DNA of 64,000 nt, taken from positions 1,736,001 to 1,800,000 of the forward strand of contig NZ_CP060040.1 of the NCBI RefSeq assembly GCF_014211915.1, written 5' to 3'. The stretch comes from Burkholderia cenocepacia (GTDB lineage Bacteria > Pseudomonadota > Gammaproteobacteria > Burkholderiales > Burkholderiaceae). The translations under genes and the position numbers were made by a program. The notes under the pieces are model-generated. The model saw nothing but the letters and a program-made list of their open reading frames with translations. It was not told where the DNA came from and ran no database searches. Of the stretch, positions 54,336 through 61,656 are shown piece after piece (position 1 is the first letter of the stretch; every line of letters begins with the position of its first letter).

Positions 54336-54803
54336 GTGAACGCACGCCCGACCCTCACCCGCGCAAAATGGCTGATCGGCTGCGCCGCCGCATCGATCGC
54401 GATCGGCGCGCACGCGCAAGCCGCCGGCGAATCGGCCGACACGCTGCTGCGCGACTCCGATGCGGTGTTCAAGCAGCTCGACGCCGGCCAGTACGGCGCG
54501 GTATGGAGCGACGCCGCACCGTTCGTCAAGGCGCGCTTCAAGCAGGACCAGTTCACGGCGCAAATGCAGCAGGCACGCCAGTCGGTCGGCGCGGTCAGCC
54601 ATCGCGGCTGGGCGCAGGTCACGCGCATCCGCTACGAGCGGACGACCGGAATGCCCGACGGGCTCTACGCGAACGTCGATTACGCGACGACGCTCGCGAG
54701 CGGCGCCACGATGTTCGAGAAGCTAAGCTTCCGCCTCGAAACCGACGGCCGCTGGCATCTGACGGGCTACGTGCCGCGTCAGACGCAAAACGCCGCGCAG
54801 TAA
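54336..54803 (+). CDS. Secreted DUF4019 protein
   Basis: Protein of 155 aa. Signal peptide (AKWLIGCAAASIAIGAHAQA), then SDAVFKQLDAGQYGAVWSDA, RFKQDQFTAQMQQARQSVGA, the conserved Arg near SHRGWAQVTRIRYE, and a beta-rich end (TMFEKLSFRLETDGRWHLTG), the DUF4019 pattern. Probably periplasmic. Start is GTG 54336; it lies 26 bp after DUF2827 copy 2 and 33 bp before copy 3, so it belongs to the same transcript. Role unknown; it may be the periplasmic member of the cluster. Confidence 0.8.
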   Translation: MNARPTLTRAKWLIGCAAASIAIGAHAQAAGESADTLLRDSDAVFKQLDAGQYGAVWSDAAPFVKARFKQDQFTAQMQQARQSVGAVSHRGWAQVTRIRYERTTGMPDGLYANVDYATTLASGATMFEKLSFRLETDGRWHLTGYVPRQTQNAAQ

Positions 54804-54836
54804 GCCGCGCACTACCCGCCCCACGGAGCCGATCCG

Positions 54837-55973
54837 ATGAAACTCAATGTCGCGATAACGATGAACGTGCAGCGCGACGCGACGCAGTCGATCTGGTACA
54901 ACGGTGCGAACCAGCACTGCGTGTACCTGTACATGCTGCTGAAGCAGTCGCCTTTGATCGGCGAGGTCTGGCTCGCGCACGACAACGGCATCACCGAGTA
55001 TCCGCAGGCGCTGATGATGGACGCGTTCGGCGACGCGCTGCGGCCGCTGTCGGCCGTCGTTCACCAGACCGACCTGCTGATCGAGATGAACGCGTTCATC
55101 GACCCGTCGCACACGGACGTCGTGCGCCAGCGCGGCGGCAAGTGCGTGTCGTATCGCTTCGGCAACGACTACGTGATCGCGGTCGAGACGATCAACTTCG
55201 AGAAGAACGACTGGCGGCCGAACCCGCACCGCGTGCAGTTCGACGAGATCTGGACCAATCCGCAGCACATGCACACGTGCGCCGCGTATTTCCAGGCCGT
55301 GTACCGTGCCCCGGTGATCGAGCTGCCGCATATCTGGTCGCCGTATTTCATCGAGCGCAGCCTCGACGCCGATCCCGAGCTGAAGGCCCGCTTCGGCTAT
55401 CGCAACCACGGCCCGGCCAAGCGCATCGCGTTCTTCGAGCCGAACCTGAACGTCGTGAAGAGCTCGATCGTGCCGATGCTCGCCGCGAACGCGTGCTACG
55501 TCGAACATCCGGAGCTCGTCGAGCACGTGTACATGACCAACACGTTCGACAAGAAGGAAAACGTCGCCTTCAAGCATCTCGCGCTCGGGCTCGAGATGGT
55601 GCGCGACGGCAAGGCCACCGCCGACGTGCGCGCGCCGTTCGTCGCATGGGCCGCGCATCACACCGACATCGTCGTGTCGCACCACTGGGAAAACGGCCTG
55701 AACTACCTGCTGTACGACGCGCTGTACGGCAACTACCCGCTCGTGCACAACTCGCCGTTCCTGCGCGACGTCGGCTACTACTATCCGGACTTCGAGATCT
55801 TCGATGCGGCGCGCGCGATCGCGACCGCCGCGCAGACGCACGACGCGCGGCTCGACGACTACGCGGCCGCCGCCCGCCGCTGCCTGCATCAGGTCGACAC
55901 GCTCGCCGAGCACAACGTGCGCGCGTATTCCTCGCAGATTCAGCACCTGTTCGCCGGCCGCCCGCTCGGCTGA
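54837..55973 (+). CDS. DUF2827 protein 3 (glycosyltransferase-like)
   Basis: Protein of 378 aa, third copy of the family: QSIWYNGANQHCVYLYMLLK, DLLIEMNAF, IELPHIWSPYFIERSLD, AFFEPNLNVVKSSIVPMLAA, SHHWENGLNYLLYDALYGNY and LVHNSPFLRDVGYYYPDFEI. It diverges more in the N-terminal half (VAHDNGITEYP-like region) than copies 1 and 2 do from each other. Different acceptor or donor preferences are likely if these are transferases. Cytoplasmic by sequence. Confidence 0.88.
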   Translation: MKLNVAITMNVQRDATQSIWYNGANQHCVYLYMLLKQSPLIGEVWLAHDNGITEYPQALMMDAFGDALRPLSAVVHQTDLLIEMNAFIDPSHTDVVRQRGGKCVSYRFGNDYVIAVETINFEKNDWRPNPHRVQFDEIWTNPQHMHTCAAYFQAVYRAPVIELPHIWSPYFIERSLDADPELKARFGYRNHGPAKRIAFFEPNLNVVKSSIVPMLAANACYVEHPELVEHVYMTNTFDKKENVAFKHLALGLEMVRDGKATADVRAPFVAWAAHHTDIVVSHHWENGLNYLLYDALYGNYPLVHNSPFLRDVGYYYPDFEIFDAARAIATAAQTHDARLDDYAAAARRCLHQVDTLAEHNVRAYSSQIQHLFAGRPLG

Positions 55974-55997
55974 TTGCCTTCGCACGCGCCCCAGCCC

Positions 55998-57971
55998 ATG
56001 AATCAGACCGTCCGCAATTTCGTCGTGATCGATTCGATCCACGGCCCGTTCGTCATCAACCGGCATTGCGCGTTGCAGGCCGAGGCGCTGATCAAGACCG
56101 GCCGGCCGCATATCCAGGGCGAACTCGACACGATCCTGCAGGTGATCGACCAGTTGCCCGACGGCGCGATCGCGGTGGACGGCGGCGCGAACGCGGGGCT
56201 GGTGTCCGTGCCGCTCGCGCACCGGCTGCGCGAGCGCGGCGGCCGCGTCTATGCGTTCGAGCCGCAACGCACGCTGTTTCACGCGCTCGGCGGCACCGTC
56301 GCGCTCAACCAGCTCGACAATCTCCATCTGCTGAACATGGGGCTGGCCGCCGCCAACGGCACGATGAAAGTGCCCGACGTCGACTACGGACAGGATGCCG
56401 ACTTCGGGCAGGTCTCGCTCGTCGATACGCAAGCCTCCGGCGGCACGCCGACGCCGGTCGTCCGGCTCGATTCGCTTGGCCTGCCGCGGCTGGATTTCCT
56501 GAAACTCGACATCGAAGGAATGGAGATCGACGCGCTGCGCGGCGCGCGGCGGCTGATCGAGACGCATCTGCCGTGGTGCTGGATCGAATACTGGAAAGTC
56601 GGCGAGGCGCCGATCATCGACACGTTCGCCGGTCTCGACTACACGTTCTACCGGATCGACGGGCTGAACATGCTGTGCGTGCCGAACCCGCGCTGGGACC
56701 GGCAGCGCCTGTTCATCACCGGCGAACCGCTCGCCGCCGGCTCGACGGCCGAACGCGGCACGGATTCCGCGACGGCCGCGCCCACCGACGCCGACACCCC
56801 CGAAACGAACTGGAACCGCGCGCTCGACCACGAATCGCGCGGCGAGTGGGGGCATGCGATCGACCGCTGGCAACGCGCACGCGGCCGCGGGCTCGACGAC
56901 GATGCGATCGCGCTGCAACTCGCGTCGTGCTACGGCTTCGCCGGCGCACCCGAGGCCGGGCTCGCAACGCTCGGCCATTTCGGCGATCCGGCCGCGCTGC
57001 CCGACGCGGCCCGCGGGCGCATCCAGCTGGCGCGCTCGGCACTGCTGCTGCGCGCCGGCCGGCGCGACGAGGCCGCACGCGCGACCATCGACAGCGAAAA
57101 CGTGCTGACGGCCGCGCAATTCGGGCTGCCGACGGAACGGCTCTACCAGGGTCAGCCGCTGCACGGCAAGCGGCTGCTGATCCTCAGCTACGGCGGGGTC
57201 GGCGATCAGCTTCAGTACGCGCGCTATCTGCATGCGCTCGACGCGCTCGGCTGCGCCGGCGTGACCGTGGTCGTAGCCGACGCGCTGACGGGCCTGCTGC
57301 GCGAGACGTTCCCGCGCATCGAATTCGTCGGCGCGCACGGCGCGTGGGTCGACACGTCACAGCTCGCCCACGACTACTGGTGCTCGTTCCTGATGCTCGC
57401 CGCGCTGTTCGGTTACGCGCCGACGACGGAAGGCATGCCGGCCCCGTACCTGATGTGCCCGCCCGCGCATGCGGCCGCGTGGCGCGAGCGCGTATCGCAC
57501 GACGGCCATGCACCCGGTACGCGTCGCATCGGGCTGAACTGGCGCGGACGCGACGAAAGCGATGCGCGCTTCCATCGCGCGGCCAGCCTGCGCGATTTCG
57601 CGCCGCTCGCGCGGATGCACGGCTACGCCGCGTACTGTCTCAATCGCGATCTGTCCGCGCAATCCGAGCAATCGGACCTGCCGGTCACCTTCCCGCATCA
57701 CGCGATCGGCGATTTCGGCGATCTTGCCGCGCTGATGCTCGCGATGGACGCCGTCGTGACCACCTGCACCGCCCACATCCATCTCGCCGGCGCACTCGGC
57801 GTGCCGGCCGTGCTGCTGCTCAGCCCGAAAGCGGACGCGCGCTGGGAAACCGGCTCGCGCACCGCGCTCTACCCCGGCATCCGGATCGTGCGCGCCGCGC
57901 ACGTCGGTCGATGGGACGATGCGATCGACCGCGCGATGGCGCTGGTGCTCGGCGGTTTCGGGAAGGATTGA
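55998..57971 (+). CDS. FkbM-type methyltransferase fused to a TPR/GT9-like glycosyltransferase domain
   Basis: Protein of about 657 aa with two enzymes in one chain. Residues 1-240: SAM methyltransferase of the FkbM family (AVDGGANAGLVSVPLAHRLR, VYAFEPQRTLFHALGG, DFLKLDIEGMEIDALRGAR). Residues about 265-375: helical TPR-like repeats (NWNRALDHESRGEWGHAIDR). Residues about 380-657: a GT-B/heptosyltransferase-like domain (LLILSYGGVGDQLQYARYLH, RIGLNWRGRDESDARFHRAA, VVTTCTAHIHLAGALGVPAV). Similar TPR-glycosyltransferases modify bacterial surface proteins. ATG 55998 is chosen; TTG 55974 is possible. It follows DUF2827 copy 3 by 24 bp. Confidence 0.85.
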   Translation: MNQTVRNFVVIDSIHGPFVINRHCALQAEALIKTGRPHIQGELDTILQVIDQLPDGAIAVDGGANAGLVSVPLAHRLRERGGRVYAFEPQRTLFHALGGTVALNQLDNLHLLNMGLAAANGTMKVPDVDYGQDADFGQVSLVDTQASGGTPTPVVRLDSLGLPRLDFLKLDIEGMEIDALRGARRLIETHLPWCWIEYWKVGEAPIIDTFAGLDYTFYRIDGLNMLCVPNPRWDRQRLFITGEPLAAGSTAERGTDSATAAPTDADTPETNWNRALDHESRGEWGHAIDRWQRARGRGLDDDAIALQLASCYGFAGAPEAGLATLGHFGDPAALPDAARGRIQLARSALLLRAGRRDEAARATIDSENVLTAAQFGLPTERLYQGQPLHGKRLLILSYGGVGDQLQYARYLHALDALGCAGVTVVVADALTGLLRETFPRIEFVGAHGAWVDTSQLAHDYWCSFLMLAALFGYAPTTEGMPAPYLMCPPAHAAAWRERVSHDGHAPGTRRIGLNWRGRDESDARFHRAASLRDFAPLARMHGYAAYCLNRDLSAQSEQSDLPVTFPHHAIGDFGDLAALMLAMDAVVTTCTAHIHLAGALGVPAVLLLSPKADARWETGSRTALYPGIRIVRAAHVGRWDDAIDRAMALVLGGFGKD

Positions 57972-58028
57972 GATTCGACGGCCGCGCGAGCGGGCCGCGG
58001 TACCGGGCCCGCACCCGCGCCGGTTGCG

Positions 58029-58445
58029 TTACACCAGTACCCGATCGCCGCTTTGCGCGGCGAACGCGCGGCCATGCCGCCGCCCCATGCGCGCCAGCAG
58101 CACGAAGCAACGGGCCGCCGGCCGGCCTGCGCCGCCCGATTGCCTGACGAGGCTGTCGGATACGCCGCGCGCGATCGCCGACTCGTCGCCGCACGCACCG
58201 GCGATGACGCCCGCGTAATAGTGCCGGGCCGCCAGCTCGCGGCCGCCCGCGTCGAGCGGGCTCATCCGCTGAATGCGGCGCGCGACGGTCGTCAGGCCAT
58301 CGAGATAGGGCGCGACATCGATCGGCGCATCGGTCGACTCGGCGCCCAGTTGCCACAGCATGTCGGCCAGCTCGGCGAGCGCGACCAGGTCGCGCACATC
58401 GGTCGCCTGCGTGCCCGTTCCGCCTCCGGCTTTCGTCCCCGCCAT
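58029..58445 (-). CDS. Hypothetical protein downstream of the EAL gene
   Basis: Protein of 138 aa. Core segment DVRDLVALAELADMLWQLGA ... LDGLTTVARRIQRMSPLDAG ... ELAARHYYAGVIAGACGDES is helical and soluble. Start ATG 58445 is supported by GGGGA 8 bp upstream. It lies 71 bp after the EAL gene on the same strand and is likely co-transcribed. Not assigned to a known family. Confidence 0.6.
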   Translation of the reverse strand: MAGTKAGGGTGTQATDVRDLVALAELADMLWQLGAESTDAPIDVAPYLDGLTTVARRIQRMSPLDAGGRELAARHYYAGVIAGACGDESAIARGVSDSLVRQSGGAGRPAARCFVLLARMGRRHGRAFAAQSGDRVLV

Positions 58446-58516
58446 GCCCACGTCCCCTTTGCGATTCGTCCCAACCGCGACACGCACCCGGCGCGCCGCC
58501 CTGCCCGCTTCCGCAC

Positions 58517-59320
58517 TCACGCCGCCGCCGGCGACCGCCATGAAAAGCGGATGCCCTGCGCCCACGCGACGCCGGCATCCACGATGATCTGCCGGTCGGT
58601 CTCGCTTTCCACGCCTTCGACGACGACGTGCCGCGCCCCTTCATGCGCAAACGCGATCAGCCGGCGAAACTGGTAACGCCCGATCGCGTTGCGCTTGATC
58701 AGCGACAGGACCGACCGGTCGAGCTTCACGATGTCGGGGTTGCCGACCACCAGATTGTTCAACGCGCTGAAACCGACGCCGAAATCGTCGATCGCGATCC
58801 GGCATCCGGCCTGCCGGAAGCGGTTCACGAACGACCGGCCCGCGACGGGGTTCAGCGGCCCCGTCTCCGTGATCTCGATCACCAGCCGCGCCGCCACCGA
58901 CGGCTCGCGCTCGAGCCGCCTGAAAATCGCCAGCCACGCGTCGTCGACCACCGCGCTTGCCGCCGCGACGTTGCAACCGTACACGGCAGCCGGATCGGCG
59001 CGTAGCGCATCGATCGTGCGGCCGACCACCAGCCGGTCGAACCAGCGCATCAGCCCGAGCGCTTCCAGCCGCGGCAGGAAGACGAGCGGCGGCAGTGCAT
59101 CGCGCTCGCCCCACCGCAGCCGCGCGAGGCATTCCTGGTACAGCACGCCGCCCGACAGATCGGCGCGGCACACGGGCTCGTGCGCGAATCCGAGCCGGCT
59201 TTCGACGAAACTGCGTACCGACGCAAGATCGCGATGTTCGTCCGGCGCGCCGAACACGAGATCGATTTCGTCGCGATTCGTTTTCCGATTCGCCTCCTGG
59301 CGAGCTTCGACCGCATTCAT
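58517..59320 (-). CDS. EAL-domain (cyclic-di-GMP phosphodiesterase-type) protein
   Basis: Protein of 267 aa made almost only of an EAL domain. The signature is Glu-Cys-Leu in YQECLARLRW instead of Glu-Ala-Leu. Downstream metal and catalytic residues look present: Asn in GCNVAAAS, IEITETG, the Asp pair in IAIDDFGVGFSALNNLV, Lys in DIVKLDRSV and Glu in VVVEGVESETD. It is therefore plausibly active in c-di-GMP hydrolysis, a signal that commonly controls adhesins. ATG 59320 has GGAG 6 bp upstream. Preceded by an AT-rich promoter region. Confidence 0.85.
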   Translation of the reverse strand: MNAVEARQEANRKTNRDEIDLVFGAPDEHRDLASVRSFVESRLGFAHEPVCRADLSGGVLYQECLARLRWGERDALPPLVFLPRLEALGLMRWFDRLVVGRTIDALRADPAAVYGCNVAAASAVVDDAWLAIFRRLEREPSVAARLVIEITETGPLNPVAGRSFVNRFRQAGCRIAIDDFGVGFSALNNLVVGNPDIVKLDRSVLSLIKRNAIGRYQFRRLIAFAHEGARHVVVEGVESETDRQIIVDAGVAWAQGIRFSWRSPAAA

Positions 59321-60104
59321 CCGGCGCTCCGGCAAATGGCGAGCCGCCGATCACGGCTCGACCTCAATACATATGCGGAACGAGCCCACCTCGACGCGCT
59401 CCGCCGCCTACCCGGCCCATCCTGTCATGTCGATTTTTTCCGGGGGCGTACTGTTCGCTTCGGCGCGCCGTCAAATTCGATATTTTTACGATATTCGGTT
59501 ACTTGAAATACACCATGCGCGCGCGGTGCCGACAGTGCGACAGGTTACACAACGCAAATTGCGAAAACCACCAATCCGAATCGTTTATCTTTTTCATCTA
59601 AACAGTTTTATCTGAATCGTCTCCTCCCGGATTTGCTGGTCGCGCGAATCGGGATACCGCCAATTGATCAGATAAATACCACGCCGCAAAGTGCCGTACG
59701 CACTCGATATGCCGGGTTGAAACACCGGCCCTCCACACATGCCGTCACCTGCGGAAAACCTGCTGCCGCGCGTGATTCGATCACCGCAGCATTCAATTTT
59801 CTCGTTTCAAACGATATTATGAAATTCCGAAACGGAATCAAGCCTCATTTAATCAATAATACCAACTTCAATTATATGAAGATTATAAATTGAACCATAT
59901 TTAACAATCTTTCCGACTTGTTAACCTATAAACTTGTTTTTGACGGACTTCCCTCGGAGCCGTCAATTTCGTGCCTTCCAAAACCGTCGAGCTCATCGGG
60001 TTCGGCGGTTTCTTTTTTAACGGCATGATTTCGTCAGACATGAGGGCGGGACAAACCCGACGGCGGCCGGCGGCGCACCGAACGTGCGCCGCGGAACATC
60101 GACC
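59321..60104. other. AT-rich gap between EAL gene and DUF2827 copy 4
   Basis: About 780 bp without a supported protein gene. From about 59440 to 59970 it is strongly AT-rich, like the region before the adhesin. It should contain the EAL promoter (minus strand, near 59340-59500). An 86-codon plus-strand frame (59633-59893) has poor coding character. A plus-strand terminator closes the region (59981-60018), and a 7-bp hairpin lies at 59940-59966, so a short plus-strand RNA is possible. Confidence 0.6.
59981..60018 (+). terminator. Intrinsic terminator on the plus strand without an assigned gene
   Basis: AAACCGTCGA and its near-perfect complement TCGGCGGTTT form a 10-bp stem (one G-T pair), followed by TCTTTTTT. 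No plus-strand gene ends within 2 kb upstream except the possible 86-codon frame ending at 59893; the nearest confident one ends at 57971. Confidence 0.75.
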
Positions 60105-61247
60105 TCAGGCGGCCGTCGCGCCGATCAGGTTCGCGAGCAGCGCGTCGTACTCGGCGACGAGCGCCGGATTCGACGACGTGTAACGGCCGAGAATTTCGCG
60201 CTGGCGCCGCGCATACCCTTGCCAGTCGTCGTCGTGCGTGTGCAGCGCGCGCAGCAGCGCATCGGCGCCCTGCTGCACGTCGTTGTCCGGATAGTAGTAG
60301 CCGAGATCGGGCGCGAGGCTCGCGTTGTGCACGAGCGGATAGCCCTGCCAGCACACGTCGAAATAGAAATAGTTCAGCGGGTTCGACCATTGGTGCGACA
60401 CGACGATATCGGTCAGGTCGGCCAGGAACAGCGGCGTATCGAAGCGCCCGACGAAGCTGGCCTTGCCCGCGCGCACGATGTCCAGGTAGTTCATCAGCAT
60501 CACGAACTCGGGGCTGTCGTGCGCGAGGCGATCGGCGTTCGTCACGTGCGTGAAGCAGATCGCGTCGGGGTCGCGGCGATACGCTTCGTCGATGATCAGC
60601 ATCGGATACACGCAGAACTTCACGACGTCGTGGTTCGGCTCCATCACCGTGAGCCGCTTGCCGGGCTCGCCGCGCGGCCGGTATTCGCCGTGCTCGGGCA
60701 GCGACCGCGCGCGTTCGGTGAGGAACATCGGGTCCCACACGAACGGCACGACGCGCCCCGGGCAGCGGCGCAGCGACTGCAGGAACGGCAGCGACGACGG
60801 CGCGATCTGCGGAATCGCCCACACCTCGTCGTAGCCGCGGTTGATGAACAGCGAATCCCACAGCCGGCGGCCGAACAGCATCGACTCCATCGCGTTGATG
60901 TACTCGACACCGCAGCAATAGCTGACCAGCTTCACGCCGCGCGCTTTCAGGTAGGCCGTCTGCTCGCCGTCGATCTGGCCGCCGAGCTCGATCACCACGT
61001 CGAGCGCGTCCTTCATGTCGGCGAACGCGCGCGTGTCGAACACGTTGCGATCCCACGGCAGGGCATCGGTCAGCGGCACGTCGGTCGTGTTGACCAGCGT
61101 CACGCGGTAGCCGTGCGGCGACGCCACCAGCAGCTTCGCGAGGAACAGCGCGTTCTGCTTGATGCCGTTGATCCACAGGCTTTCGTCGGGGGCACGCAAT
61201 CCGATCGTGATACCGATGCGCAGGCCGGTCAGGACAGGAGACGTCAT
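60105..61247 (-). CDS. DUF2827 protein 4 (glycosyltransferase-like)
   Basis: Protein of 380 aa, the most divergent copy: DESLWINGIKQNALFLAKLL, DVVIELGGQIDGEQTAYLKA, VVPFVWDPMFLTERARSLPE, TVMEPNHDVVKFCVYPMLII, SHQWSNPLNYFYFDVCWQGY and LVHNASLAPDLGYYYPDNDV. The family Trp-Glu-Asn of the others is Trp-Ser-Asn here. It is on the minus strand, separate from the other three and divergent from the DxD glycosyltransferase gene. No strong ribosome site is visible before ATG 61247. Confidence 0.87.
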   Translation of the reverse strand: MTSPVLTGLRIGITIGLRAPDESLWINGIKQNALFLAKLLVASPHGYRVTLVNTTDVPLTDALPWDRNVFDTRAFADMKDALDVVIELGGQIDGEQTAYLKARGVKLVSYCCGVEYINAMESMLFGRRLWDSLFINRGYDEVWAIPQIAPSSLPFLQSLRRCPGRVVPFVWDPMFLTERARSLPEHGEYRPRGEPGKRLTVMEPNHDVVKFCVYPMLIIDEAYRRDPDAICFTHVTNADRLAHDSPEFVMLMNYLDIVRAGKASFVGRFDTPLFLADLTDIVVSHQWSNPLNYFYFDVCWQGYPLVHNASLAPDLGYYYPDNDVQQGADALLRALHTHDDDWQGYARRQREILGRYTSSNPALVAEYDALLANLIGATAA

Positions 61248-61294
61248 CGTCGGCAGGATGGAAGGTTGAACGGGAATGGCATGGCGCAGTGTAG

Positions 61295-61321
61295 CGCTTG
61301 ACGCGCCGCCCGCGTCAAGCG
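61295..61321. other. Perfect hairpin in the divergent region before DUF2827 copy 4
   Basis: CGCTTGACGCG-CCGCC-CGCGTCAAGCG, an 11-bp perfect stem with a 5-nt loop, 48 bp upstream of the minus-strand start and about 330 bp before the plus-strand glycosyltransferase. It could be a regulator site or a leader hairpin. Otherwise the 405-bp divergent region (61248-61652) shows only GC-rich sequence. Confidence 0.5.
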
Positions 61322-61509
61322 GCGGCGATCCGGCATTCTAGCGGAGCGCCGGCCGCACACTGTCAGGGATGGTCAGCGGCCGCCCCGGCCGGGCCAATCC
61401 GCCCGATCGTTATGCGATACTCGTGCCGCCCGGCGGCCGATTTTCTCGGGGCATTCGAGCGGGCAGCATGCCACCTCGCCACACCACGATCAAAACCAGG
61501 GCACTCCGC

Positions 61510-61656
61510 ATGGAACATGATGCCGCGCAAGGCTTCCAGACCCTCCACGACGAACCGGGGCGGCGCTCGCGGGTCAGCGTATCCGGATGGCATGCCGAGC
61601 CGACGCGTACCGCGCGGATCGTGTGCGCGCTTCCCGGCATTCGGAGCGCGCGATGA
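61510..61656 (+). CDS. Possible 48-codon leader frame coupled to the glycosyltransferase gene
   Basis: ATG 61510 opens a 48-codon frame whose TGA overlaps the next ATG by 4 bp (ATGA), as in many coupled gene pairs of this window. The segment GRRSRVSVSGWHAEP is faintly like the end of 2-oxoglutarate oxygenases. It may be a leader peptide, a gene remnant or chance. Confidence 0.2.
   Translation: MEHDAAQGFQTLHDEPGRRSRVSVSGWHAEPTRTARIVCALPGIRSAR

Noticed and set aside
54278..58147. A 1289-codon plus-strand frame spanning several genes
   Set aside because: Arg/Ala-rich shadow in another frame over DUF4019, DUF2827 copy 3 and the fusion gene, each of which has recognisable family motifs.
59633..59893. 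86-codon plus-strand frame in the AT-rich gap
   Set aside because: No ribosome site, no recognisable motif, and codon use unlike the genome; possible but not supportable.
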